DNA of 64,000 nt from Buddleja alternifolia (GCA_019426215.1 CM033396.1:27543101-27607100); one strand, 5' to 3'. Shown: positions 24,301 to 34,609, numbered from the stretch's first letter. Notes: generated by a model from the sequence alone, not told the origin. Numbers and translations: made by a program.

Positions 24301-25572
24301 CACTTCTTATGCCGAGTTAGCAAATTGGAACTTCCAATTCGATGACTTTCGTCAACCCGAGTCAGAGCTTGAGGAAGCGCCTGCTAAGTCAGTTGAAGCG
24401 TTCACGACTGAAGTCACAAATATTCCAGCGTCTGCTGAAGAACCCGTTCAAGCGTCTCCACTAGAGGATCTTCCTGACGCTCCTGAACCCGTTGCTGATG
24501 ATATTGCTGAGGATCTTTCTCTTGACATACGAGGTACTGTCTTTGATCCCGCATATCAAGTTCCTATTGACTCTCTCAAACACTCATCAAGGTTCAAGCG
24601 ACCGGCTCCTCAAGCGGTTCGTCTAGATGAGAGTCAATCTTTCGGTCCTTTGCTCAAATCCGTTTTGGAGAATATCAGTGCCCATGCTACTCAGAACGAA
24701 GAATCTCTCCACTGGATTAAGGAAGATTTGGCAAAAATTGAGACTCACGTTGTGAGCGCTCAGATTGCTCATATGCGTAGTTCCGCTCAAGGGTTGTTGG
24801 TGAGTGCAAACAAGACTTTCAAGAAATGCATGATGCCACTCAAGCAAACCAACTTTCCATGAAAGAAGAACTTGAAAAGCTCCTTGAAACCCTTGAGACT
24901 TCTCTGAATGATGCTACCAGCACCAAGCTCCTCGCCCTGCAGGAACGTTTCGACAAGCGTCTAGACAACATCACAGACTCTATGTCTCAGATTGCTCATC
25001 AGGTCAGTTTACTCACAGAACACTTTCTGAAGTCTGATGATGGCAATAAGGGGGAAGAGAAGAAGAAAGGAGAAAAGAGGAAAACGTCGAGTTCAAGAGC
25101 TCAAGAACCTACGCCTCTCAAGCGTCAAGTCTTAACCTCTCCTTCTGCGCTAAGTCTCCCATCTTGGATAACTGCTTTAAAAGTAAGTGACTCTGGAGCG
25201 CCTAGTAGAACACTAAGGGAACCTCCAAGCGCACTATATCCAAATCTACCAATACGTACAAGAGCAATGTTAGAACAGTTTGACATTCCTCTTCAAAGAA
25301 CATCCATTCCAGAAACTTCAGATCCCAAAATTTCAGCTGAAGAGAGGCAGATGTCTGACTTCATCCGAACTTTCAGAATTTGTCTAAGGTATATTGGTAT
25401 TGATCCAACTGATTGGGACAAACACTTTACTGCTTTCAAGAAGAGACAACAAGAAGAAAATAAGCTCATAATCAACAAAGATCATGAAGCGATGATGACC
25501 TTAGAAGATAATCTGACTGAAGCTATCCGAGCTGAAATGCCCAAGCGATACAAAGTTAGATCAAGTCAATAA
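21316..25572 (+). pseudogene. Sirevirus accessory ORF (between pol and 3' LTR)
   Basis: I place the start at ATG 21316 (AAAAATGGC context, MAPKKSSS) rather than the upstream in-frame ATG at 21067, whose extension looks like leader. Frame 1 runs to TGA at 22494. Comparison with the copy at window start shows the protein continues in frame 2 from about 22480 (frameshift) through 24862, broken by stops at 23408, about 23573 and 23894. It then shifts to frame 1 near 24830 and ends at 25572. Parts, in order: a globular domain resembling the putative plant transposon protein family (contains VVDWKFLYEQ, YSYPFPTKVYTFWKTAK); a Lys/Arg/Pro-rich region; an acidic Val/Ala-rich region; a second globular region (LWKNKAVHAGERLESLTDL, HDKKRQFAKY); a coiled-coil-like stretch (about 24880-25040); and a basic tail. 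No signal peptide or membrane span is evident. Function unknown. Confidence 0.75.
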
Positions 25573-25804
25573 AGCTTTTTGATTTGCATTATCTATATTC
25601 TTGTCTTTCATATTTTGTTTGTTTAGTTGTAAAAAATGCTTCTAACTCTCGATATATATAAAATGCATTTTTTCAGCTGAAACATCTCGTTGAAGCGTAA
25701 CTAACTTTAACTAACCGTATCTAATCAAAGCTAACTTTTATTTTGGCTGTCTAACTCTTGAACTATAAAAGAGTAAGTATTGCCATCATCAAAAAGGGCG
25801 AAAT
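25573..25804 (+). other. Sirevirus 3' non-coding tail and polypurine tract
   Basis: Non-coding, ending in CATCATCAAAAAGGGCGAAAT immediately before the 3' LTR. AAAAAGGGCGAAAT is the plus-strand priming tract; the first copy has CAGGGGAAAT at the same place. Confidence 0.75.
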
Positions 25805-27347
25805 TGTTAGGAATTTCATGTTAGATGTTTTGATGATGACAATTAGGACCCTTGTTAGACCCCAAAAATATGTAAGTTTGTTTTTCAGCTTTGAAGCGTT
25901 AGATTTGTAATAGGCTTTGTTTTATTTCTATTCTAGATTGTTAGGCTAAGTAGTCTTAGGCTGAGCGTCTGATAATTTCTGAGTGAGTTTATCAGTGGTA
26001 AAGTTCGAAGACTCAAGCGCCTGAATTCTGAATGAAGATAAAGTCTCCAAGCGTCCAATTGACCAGCTATATCAAGCGTTACCTTATAGAACAAAAGTAA
26101 TTTCACCTGAATTTATTTCTTAGTCCAGAAGGAGTTTTAATGGAAATATTCTCAAAGCATTAAATACCAACGGGCATTTAATTCAAATGCATTAAATGCT
26201 GATAAGAGCAATAAATGTGATAAGCACTTTCAGACGTACGGAGAAGCCACCCTATTGGACTGTCAACTATTCAAAGACTGCAGCACCAACTTTTGTGCTG
26301 CAGATTTTCAGGAAAAAGGACAAAAGTTGTTCACTCGCCCTTGCATGTGTCAAACGGACACTTTTTCCAAGAATGCCTATAAATAGGACTTCAACAACAA
26401 GCCAAATAAAGAGAACAATTATCAAGTCGAATTGCTGTTGCATTGAAGTCGAATTGCTGTTGCATTGAAGTCTCATTCCTTAAAAACTCTCAGAAAAGCC
26501 AGAATACTCAAGAAAATATTCTCTTTACTTTTCTTCAAATCCTGAGACAGTCAACCCAATATCTCAAACATTCTTTTCGGAGAAACCCACAGTACAACTG
26601 AGATATTACTAGTTGTTTGAACTTTATCAAAATCAAACAAACCTTTTAGAAAAACCCCTATCCAAGCCTCGCGATCTGTGTGAAGTCGAAGTTGGATACT
26701 TGCCATATTTCTGGGTGAAAGAAGCAAGGGGATTGAAGTGATTTGGAGCAGAAATCTGTGTGATCAAGGAGCTCAAGTCATTGACATCCATCTCTCCCTA
26801 ATTTGTAGAAGATTCTGTGTGATTCTTTGAGAATCATTTTAGTGGATTGCCTCCAAGTGTTCGAGCAGAAGAAAGACGTAGTTGGGATTACACCACCCAA
26901 CGAACCTTACAAATATTGTGTCATTTACTTTTCAGTCAATTCTTTTATCTATCATATCATTGCATAAACTGATTAAGTAAAACACAATCAAACGCTATCC
27001 AACTAAGAAACTTCTTGCGACGCTAAAGCTTTTAAAAGAAGACTACAAAAATTATTCCGCTGTGCTAACACTGATCAAAGAAGTGAACGCTCAAACCTAT
27101 CTGGTTGTAGTATTCAAATCTTGAAATCTAAGTTAACTTTCTAAAAATAGTTTGCATTAGACGCTTCGCCAAAGCGCCTACATTTTAAGTGAACGCTTAA
27201 GTCAAGCGTTAGACACTTCAAGCGTCTACTATTTCAAACGTCCAAAAACCATTTTAGTACGAAATCTTTTGAAGTCGAAAAGACTTCAGGGTCTATTCAC
27301 CCCCCCTCCCCCTTCTAGACCCTTTCGTGTGCCACTTGGGACCAACA
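25805..27347 (+). repeat. 3' LTR of complete Sirevirus
   Basis: TGTTAGGAAT to GGGACCAACA, followed by GACCT. TATA box at 26378-26385. See the 5' LTR for the few differences. High similarity implies insertion much younger than the host element. Confidence 0.93.
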
Positions 27348-27570
27348 GACCTTTTATTTTTAGAACCCGACATTTCGCTCTCGGGTTGCATGGCCTTTCG
27401 CACACGGAACTTTTATTTTTAGAACCCGGCATTTTGCTCTCGGGTTTCCCGGCCTTTCACACACGGGACTTTTGTTTTTAGAACCAGGCATTTCTCTCTC
27501 GGGTTTCCCGGCCTTTCACACACGGGACATTTGGTCTTAGAACCCGGCATTTTGCTCTCGGGTTGCTTCC
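27348..27570. repeat. Tandem repeat, 59-bp unit, split by the Sirevirus
   Basis: About 3.5 copies of a unit reading ACTTTTATTTTTAGAACCCGG ... TTTCGCACACGGG. A further partial pair lies left of the Sirevirus at 13380-13442, so the Sirevirus inserted within this array. It is part of the TR-GAG 3' region. Confidence 0.85.
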
Positions 27571-27587
27571 TCCAGATTCACATACTT

Positions 27588-28425
27588 CTATGCCCTTTCT
27601 AGCAGGTTGTCAAAATTGACAGCAGACTTTTTAACCATGGACCTAAAGAAATCTCTGTCCTTCAAACCTTGGGTAAATGCTAGAACCTCAGCATTCATGG
27701 AAGGTACCTCTAAAGCAGCATCATTGAATCTCATTATGTACCCTCTTGAGGGCTCATTAACTCCTTGGCGCATATTGAACAAGCTCAAAGAGGTCTTTTG
27801 ATACCTCTTGCTACTGGCAAACTGATGTAAAAACATCAGGCTGAACTCCTCAAATGAGTGGATTGAGCTAGGAGCTAGCTGATTGAACCACTGTTGAGCA
27901 GCTTTCGTTAGGGTGGTCAAGAAGACTCAGCACTTCACCCCATCAGTGTACTGATGAAGTAAAGCACTATTTCCGAACTTTGATAAGTGCTCCGTGGGAT
28001 CCGTTGATCCATCATACTCCGCAATATTCAAGGTTCAAAAATTATTTGGAAGCTCTTCCACCAGGATCCGGGGCCCGAACGAAAATCCTCTAGGAGGTGG
28101 TGGGGCGTGCCCTCCTAGGCGTTGCCTCATTTCTCTCATTTCCGCCCTTAAGTCCTCAAATCCTTGCATCACCTCTGGGTGCATCATATTGTTGCCCATA
28201 AGGTTCACCGGTTGTTGCCTCCAGGGTGTATTACCCATCTCACCAGGATGTTGGTGACTCCATCCTTGTTGGTTCCCTCCTGAGGTCTCTTCATAAAGAC
28301 GACCACCCCTCCCGTAGGTTTGACTAGTAGGGAAACGCATCGTAAAGAACACCGCCCCCCCTGAACCTTGAGCCATAGGGATAGCAGGGGTGATAGTGTT
28401 GGGTTGGGTAATCCCCGGGGTAGGT
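27588..28425 (-). pseudogene. TR-GAG gag, C-terminal part
   Basis: Read on the minus strand from about 28425 to 27588. The first part (28376-28035) is a hydrophilic leader with GGRLYEETSGG and a helical LRAEMREMRQRL segment. In the same reading, after a stop at about 28032, comes the conserved core with IAEYDGSTDPTEHLSKF and ALLHQYTDGVKC, a second stop near 27923, then AAQQWFNQL and the Retrotrans_gag region (SFEEFSLMFLHQFASSKRYQ, EVPSMNAEVLAF, FFRSMVKKSAVNFDNLLERA). This is the capsid domain of Ty3-gypsy Gag. The zinc knuckle expected after it is absent: the frame ends and the 59-bp tandem array begins. The second stop is TGA. The gene is non-functional here. Confidence 0.85.
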
Positions 28426-30652
28426 TAGCACAACAGAATTTAAAAATTTAATAAACATTACCCCGAAACAGGATTAATGGCCGGTTTAATCAAACTAATA
28501 ATAACGAGAAAAACTAACTACACAAAATACCTTTCGTGCTTTTTCCTCGTACAAGTTACTGATCTTTTCAACCCAAACAAATACTCCTTTGATCGAATCT
28601 CCAAGAAAAAAGAGTCTGCCTCCTTGAAAACTTCAAGCGTCAATTTGTTCCTTTGCATCTTCAAGCGATTCAATTGTCTCGCCTCTAAGATGTATCCACA
28701 CCTGCGTATAGTTCCCAATAATTATATTTGGTGCCAGCCTATATAATTATTCTAGATCTAATCTAGGCGTAATATATGAATGTAGGAATATATGTGAAAG
28801 GTTAATCTCAACACATGAGCAAAACCTTGTCAAGAAATAATGGTGAGGGGGCGAGTTTTATGGCAAAACAAGAAGACAAAATTTTCTCTCTTTTTCTTCA
28901 AAGAGTGGACGAGAATTTACCTCAAATTAAAGTGTGTGTGTTTCTCTTAACACACATATTTATAGAGAGACTCTTAGGTTTAGTTTACTTGGAAGTTAAG
29001 ATGAAATCAAATCTCCAAAATTTGACTTTCATCTATTCCTAGTCAAACTCAATTAAGGAGTTTCCTAAAAACAAGAAACTTAGCTTTCAAGCTAAGTTAT
29101 TCCCTTTCTCTCTCCTAAATATTACCTTGATTCCAACTTGATCAAGACTTGGAGAGGAATTAAATCCCCTCCTTATTTTCGTCCACTTGGCCGCCCCCTC
29201 ATAGGCTTGGAATCTAAAAATTTTATCCAACTTGATTTAATTTTTGACTCCTTATTTAATTAAATAGTCCAACCATTTAATTAAATATTCTACAATAATT
29301 AAAGTCCAACCTTAATTATTATTTTCCATTTATTTCTTTAATTTTATTTAATTTCAACTTTCTCTACTAATTAAATAAAAGCCTTGGACTTTACTTAGTC
29401 CATTAATTAATTAATCCTACTTAATTAATTAAATAGTCTAATTAATTGATCTCCAATCAATTAATTAATATTCCTCTTTAGGCAAGCACTAGACTTTCCT
29501 AATTTCACCTCAACTTCCAAAGATGATTAATCATATCCTTTAAGTAGGAACATCAAGATTAAGTGTGTGACCCCTTAGGCTCGTTCATGTTCTAGTAGTA
29601 AGTACACTTTCTAAAAGTGCCATTGTACCTTTCTATATTTAGGAAGTACTAGATTAAATCCTCTTTGATTTAATCAGACCATGTATCATTTCCCATAATA
29701 TCATGGTACTTACAAATCGAGGTTACTGTCTAGCAACGGGCCCCGAAGACCTAGACACAAATGATGTTAAGATACTCAAGATCTCAAGATCCTCAACCTA
29801 TCATAACCATGATCCTCGCATAAGTAAGATCTTTCCATCATATTTCTCGGATTGGAATCTCGAGTAATGGCTTAGTCGAAACTCTTACGATCCAATCACT
29901 ATGTATCCCTTATTGCATGATATTGATTCATGCAATCCAAATGAGGAAACACTCCGCCTCTTTGGATTGCCATACTTTGGCCAAAGATTTCTTGAATCGA
30001 TTCGTTTAAGCAATTACATAGGAATTCTGATTTCCTAAATCAGTGATGGATCCCATCTTGGTCTCTCATGTACTTTGACACATAATCACATTATACCCAA
30101 GATATCCCATATGACGACTCGCGATGGAATCATGAGATAAATCAAAGTATAATCAACTATGCTCAAAGTGACAATGGAACCTCAGGTCCAAAGGATTACT
30201 CTTATGCCTATGTGATTATAGGAAATTCTATATTCGATAAAAATTTTATGAATTTTCTGGCAGGGTTGTTCAATTCACTCATTATCCAAATGAGAACCCT
30301 CGTGCACATCTATGCCTATGGAACGAGGCATGTTCTCTAAGAACTATGTACACAAGCAAGTCCTTTGAGTCATTGTCAATATCAATATTTCTTGACAGAC
30401 TCATCTCGGACTTGGAACCTTTTAAGAATCACGACCTTAGAGACATATTCTATCATCGTCATTCCCGATGTCCGATGATGTCCCATAGTCATGTGTGATT
30501 CAAGGGACTTCATTCTAAGCATATAATAATTTAAGAACAAAGAATGCCATAATATGATTGACTTCATTTGTTAGAAAAGATTGTCTCTATAGAGTTTATT
30601 ACTCAGCAAATGGCGCCCAAAATTGGCGTGTCGGGCACCAACTCTATCAGAT
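28426..30652 (-). mobile_element. 2.2-kb LTR-like insertion inside gag
   Basis: Separates two parts of one Gag frame (30647-31288 and 27588-28425). It is non-coding with long AT-rich stretches. A minus-strand TATA (CTCTATAAATATG, complement near 28958-28970) supports LTR character. The right edge holds TGGCGCCCAAAATTGGCG followed by GTGTCGGGCACC, and reads CTATCA before GATAG; the left flank is GGTAG, a possible 4-of-5 duplication. No second LTR or internal genes were found: a solo LTR or LARD fragment. Confidence 0.45.
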
Positions 30653-31288
30653 AGCTGGAGGGGGTGGCAATGGAATGCTCACCAGAACCTCTCTCCTCGG
30701 TTGTGTGTATCCTCCTTGTAAAGCAGAGGCCATCGCCGTAGTGAATACTCGTCCCCATTGATCCGCCGGATGGAGCTCACTCCCTACTGGATGGACACCT
30801 GATGGGATAGCATATGCTACTTGGTGAGCATGCTGCTCGTCATTTCCTTCCACTTGTTGACCTCCTTCGCCTACAGACACCTGTCCATGCGCTGGCGGGG
30901 TAAGTCCTCCGTTCTCATTGGCCAGTGGTGGATGAGGTGGCTGGATAGGTCCCTCCAAGTTAGGAGGTGATACGTGACCTGCTTCCTGACGACGTGTGTA
31001 TACACGTGGGATACTCGGCGCAGCCACCTGCTGCGAGGGTAAGCTCCCTTGAGGTAATGAATAAACGAATCCCGATGCAACCGTGGTGTTTTCTGAAATT
31101 GGTAACACAAAAACTGAAGCAAGCGCGGGATTTACCGTCAACAACTCCCCCGGTAATGAATAAATGAATCCCGATGCAACAGTGGTGTTTTCCGAAACGG
31201 GTAACACGAAAACCGAAGCAAGCGCGGGATTTATCGTCAACAACTCCCCCGGTGCAACACCGGGCTGCGTGGTGGCCGCGGGAGGCAC
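30647..31288 (-). pseudogene. TR-GAG gag, N-terminal part
   Basis: A 213-codon minus-strand frame with no good ATG: a stop lies upstream and the first triplet used is GTG. It is rich in Pro, Gly and Gln, with a tandem 33-residue repeat at its start (NPALASVFVLP ... VASGFIYSLP), and ends in a run of prolines at PPPPAI followed by TGA. The downstream continuation of the same Gag resumes at 28425 after a 2.2-kb insertion. N-terminal Pro/Gln-rich leaders are common in plant gypsy Gag proteins. No catalytic motif is present. Confidence 0.65.
31052..31249 (-). repeat. 99-bp tandem duplication inside gag
   Basis: Two adjacent 99-bp units, differing by a handful of bases, encode two copies of a 33-residue block (GELLT[I/V]NPALASVFVLP...). 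The period keeps the reading frame. Confidence 0.85.
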
Positions 31289-31870
31289 GGCCTCTTCACC
31301 CGCCGCCGGGTCGGCGGTGGTCCTTCCTTATGCCACTGCTGCCGGCGATTGCACGGCGGCATTTCTTCACTCCAAACGTCTCAATCCATAAACTCCTTCC
31401 ATTTCAATGCATCCTAATGGTGGATTTGCATTAGTTTCTCCAATTCATCGATTTCCTTCGGTGGTCGACATTACCACTTAATATTGGTTGAATTCGGCCA
31501 AATCAGGCAATTTTGCGTTGTTCTGGAAAAATCAGCCTATCTAAAGCTACGGCCTCCGATTTCTATGAATCTTATATGGCTAGAAATCAACGATAAAGAC
31601 CTACAAGTGAAAACATCCTTGCCTAATATAGAAGCATAAAGGTCCAAAGATGTTCATGAACAAACATCAGAGTTCGGTCACGGACTGTGCTGCGCAATGA
31701 CATTGCAAATATCACACGCAAGACTACGGGTCTCATATTTGGTCAAGGCCAGTTGGAATGACTAGATAACGAGCAGATCTACAACTTTGCAGAAGGAACA
31801 AAAGTCAGATTCAACTTCGATTGTTCTCGAAACAGCGCTTTAAGAAACTCACATCTTCTACTCAGATTTT
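31289..31870 (-). other. TR-GAG 5' leader
   Basis: About 580 bp between primer site and the first Gag codons (minus strand). GC-rich near 31260-31360 with CCG/GGC triplets. No intact start codon for Gag is seen. Confidence 0.5.
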
Positions 31871-31886
31871 CCCACAGACGGGGCCA
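31871..31886 (-). other. TR-GAG primer binding site
   Basis: On the minus strand the LTR ends AACATCA, followed by AG and TGGCCCCGTCTGTGGG. TGG plus this CCGTCTGTGGG pattern is common after LTRs in plant gypsy elements. It fixes the minus orientation. Confidence 0.65.
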
Positions 31887-31888
31887 CT

Positions 31889-32452
31889 TGATGTTGGTTC
31901 GATTTTTACACCAAGAAAAATCAAAGAACCAAACAAGGTCTTCGATTAATTTAATGCACTAAAATAATAAATCTAAAACACTCAAATATATGGAGAAATG
32001 AAGAAGAACTGAAATTCTTTATTGACTTTGAATATTGAAATACATAAACCCTAATATTTGGAGTAAATACACGTTTTCCTCTAACTAAAATTTGACTTCT
32101 CCAAAAATTACACAAAATAAAAATGGAACTCCTATTTATAGGCCTAATGGCAAATTTTTGGTATGGATTTAGAGTCAAAAATCTGTCCAACTCCCTCTAG
32201 GATTTTTAGGGATAAAAGATAAATAAAATCCCACAATTTAGGATTTAGTGGTTGTGAGGATATTATCCCCTCTAAGAGTCCATGTCCATGCAAGCCTTCT
32301 TGTAAGCATTTTGATGAGATTTCTTTTGGGCTTTTCTCCTTGTATTCTCCCGAGCATTTCACTGGGCTTTTCACGATCTTTCCCTTTGAAGGCCTTCTTC
32401 AATTTAACTAATTGGGCCCATTCGGAAAAATTAAAAATTATGACCCATATCA
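31889..32452 (-). repeat. 5' LTR of TR-GAG element
   Basis: Matches 11571-12154 with a few indels. Minus-strand TATA (TATTTATA at 32133-32140 on plus). Bounded by duplication AGTAC at 32453-32457. Confidence 0.85.
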
Positions 32453-32457
32453 AGTAC

Positions 32458-32679
32458 ATTGTAAAAGAAAATATTGCATTAGATATAAATAATTTAAATA
32501 TAATATTATTGTCGAACCTAAATTTGTAATAGAAAAGAGTACTTTGATAATTATATCATAAGTTTTCAAGTTATATGTAATAATATACCCATTAAATAAT
32601 ATCTTACAGCATATTTATGAAAAATTAATGAAAATTTTGTTCTTGAAAATAATATACAAGATGCCCGATATTAACCGAT
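32458..32679. other. Interior of outer Mutator-like element
   Basis: AT-rich, non-coding; the right half of the sequence interrupted by the TR-GAG insertion. Confidence 0.5.
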
Positions 32680-33235
32680 AATATCATCGTATCGGCGATA
32701 TCATCCGATATTATCAGATGTTATCGGCGATATGTATGTAAACTTGGATAATATTAGACATTGCTCAATATTATTAGATAGGCCTATGAATCGGCCGATA
32801 TTATCCGATGTCGACCGATACTTTGAACCATGATGCACACAGATCGATATACGAGAGGTGGAGTGAATTTGTGATGTGCTTGTGTGTGTTAATTTGTTTG
32901 TATGTGTGTGTGTGAGAGAGAGAGAGTATTGATCTGGCGGTGGTAGGTGGTGGAAGGTGACGGCGGCGGAGTTGGTGGTAATGAAGAAAAGAAGAAGGGA
33001 AAAAAGTGATTTACTAATTTTTATTTATTTAATTATATTTTTAAATAAAAATATGATATTTAAAGGGTAAAAGAGTAATTATAAAAAGTCAACCCTTTTT
33101 TCCCTTAAAATAGCATGTGATCGGCACATGACTGAATCTCGGAGGAATATGCAAAAATATAAAGGATGTAAAAAAAAATGTTTTTAAAAAAGTATAAAAA
33201 AGTCAATAGTTTAAAGGGTGTAATGTCTTTACCCC
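32680..33235 (-). repeat. Right TIR of outer Mutator-like element
   Basis: Reverse-complement partner of 11029-11480. It carries an extra GGCGG/GGTGG-rich block (32930-32985) not seen in the left arm, and many GATATTATCGG repeats (32668-32815). Confidence 0.6.
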
Positions 33236-33429
33236 ATACCACTAATATAAGAAGATAAGATAACAACTCTATTTGTGCCTCGATAGCCTGACTAGATCTT
33301 CAATTCTCCGCCTTCAGGGTTGATTGCTTCCTGCCAAATGTTTTCTCAAAGTTCTTGATGTGAGAAATTATGCAAACTTCCGAATTTTGACCTAATGACC
33401 AACTTTAATACTAAAAGTCGGCGCGATGG

Positions 33430-34016
33430 TGTTGAAGAAATTCCCTCAAATTATCAAGAAGCAATCTAAAATTAAGACAAACGAATTGGGCTATGCATGT
33501 CACTTAAGATACTTTCTTAAGAACAACAATTTCCCCACTATGCAGATGCTTCTCGGAAAATAAAATTGTTCCCAAGATACAAGCCCAAACACGAAATTCT
33601 ATTCTATAAATTGTACCCTATGAATAGATAGACCAATCACCCTTTTGTGGATTATCAAATGAAGGAAATTTAAAAAAGATATGGGAAAATAAGAGGAAGT
33701 TTGCCGGTAGAATGTGAAATTAGGCAGATTGAAGAGTTTGTAATGTTTCTGTCAATTGACAGATTGAAGAGAGGAATTCTCCTTATTTTTAAGGTGTGGG
33801 TTATATATATACATAGGCACTCTCCAACTGTGATAAAGGAAAGAAAATGGAAGAACCTGTTGGAAAGGGTTGTCACCCAAAGAGCCGTGTTCTTCCACAA
33901 AATTTATCAACGGCTAAATGGAAAATTAAATTTACCAACGGCTAAATATTTGTAATTGATTAATTAAAATTAAATATTAAGTCTAAATGTATTTTGAAAA
34001 TTATTCAATTCTAACA
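33430..34016 (-). repeat. 3' LTR of minus-strand copia
   Basis: 587 bp. Differs from 38567-39181 by a shorter TA repeat, lack of a small duplication near TTGGAAAGGGTTG, and scattered substitutions, so the element is older than the Sirevirus. Confidence 0.88.
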
Positions 34017-34609
34017 ATCCCCCAGCATTTTCAAAATATACGAAGAAGCTCAAAAACATAAGAACTTAATCCACAATTAAGATATGGTTTAATCAATAGG
34101 TGGATGACCCTTGAACCTATAGGTTGCACTAAATAAATCAGGTTTTTGACTAAGAGAATTAAACCTTGATCTTGTCAAGGAGTTGTCTAAAATATTTTAG
34201 TTCCACCATATACGGGTGATGGTGACACAAAAGCCGCACGTTAAAGGTCATGTGCTAATCCTGTGCTAATGAGCGTTTTAGGATTTCACCATGAAAAATC
34301 CATCGGATGCGACCCTGACATCCTACACTCACGTAGGCAAGCTTATAAAGAGTGCTTTCACTCACTCCAACTTAAATAAGATTATGAGCATGTTAAAGAC
34401 CTAATGTCCAACCCTTCAAATTTTGTGAAAGGTTACAGTACATCATGTCATAGAAATAGAATTTATCACATAACATAATTGATGTACTCGGAAAGTATCC
34501 AAGTTTCCTTTCCCATGGATTCACCTAAAGTTAAAGTTCCCTTGAACTTTAAAAAAGATATTATACAAATATCGTAATTAAAGTATGCTACAACTTTGGC
34601 TATCCCTAA
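34017..34609 (-). other. Copia 3' untranslated region
   Basis: Starts (plus side) with ATCCCCCAGCATTTT, complement of the polypurine tract; no coding content otherwise. Confidence 0.7.

Larger units (their letters stand above)
13443..27347 (+). mobile_element. Complete Sirevirus-type Ty1-copia element
   Basis: 13.9 kb, bounded by LTRs of 1526 and 1543 bp and a perfect 5-bp duplication GACCT (13438-13442, 27348-27352). The internal order is initiator tRNA-Met primer site, gag with CCHC knuckle, protease, integrase, reverse transcriptase and RNase H (copia order), purine-rich motifs, a large accessory ORF, polypurine tract and 3' LTR. Great length, long LTRs, repeated TTTAGGGGGAA motifs after pol and an extra ORF fit the Sirevirus (SIRE/Maximus) lineage. 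Frameshifts and stops occur in all three coding blocks. It sits inside the 59-bp tandem array of the TR-GAG element. Confidence 0.92.
11571..32452 (-). mobile_element. Gag-only Ty3-gypsy element (TR-GAG type), interrupted
   Basis: Two 0.56-0.58-kb LTRs (11571-12154, 31889-32452) start TGATGTTGG and end CATATCA on the plus strand and are flanked by a perfect 5-bp duplication AGTAC (11566-11570, 32453-32457). The primer site lies next to the right LTR and a purine tract next to the left LTR, so the element reads on the minus strand. Removing the Sirevirus and the 2.2-kb insertion leaves about 4.75 kb encoding only Gag. No protease, integrase or reverse transcriptase is present, matching the TR-GAG class of non-autonomous elements that must borrow enzymes from a relative. 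Confidence 0.85.
11029..33235. mobile_element. Outer long-TIR Mutator-like element, split by nested retroelements
   Basis: About 450-550 bp at each end (11029-11480 and 32680-33235) are diverged inverted copies. Shared landmarks in order are an ACCCT...CTATTGA...TTTTTTA start, a CT-rich and CA-rich tract, ATGGTTCAAAGT, and then repeated GATAATATCGG motifs. The flanks GTAAAACTA (11020-11028) and ATACCACTA (33236-33244) agree at 6 of 9 positions, consistent with an aged 9-bp Mutator duplication. Without the later insertions the element is about 1.3 kb and has no transposase. Confidence 0.65.

Noticed and set aside
28477..29042. Several short frames in the 2.2-kb insertion
   Set aside because: Non-coding LTR-like sequence; frames lack domains and overlap on both strands.
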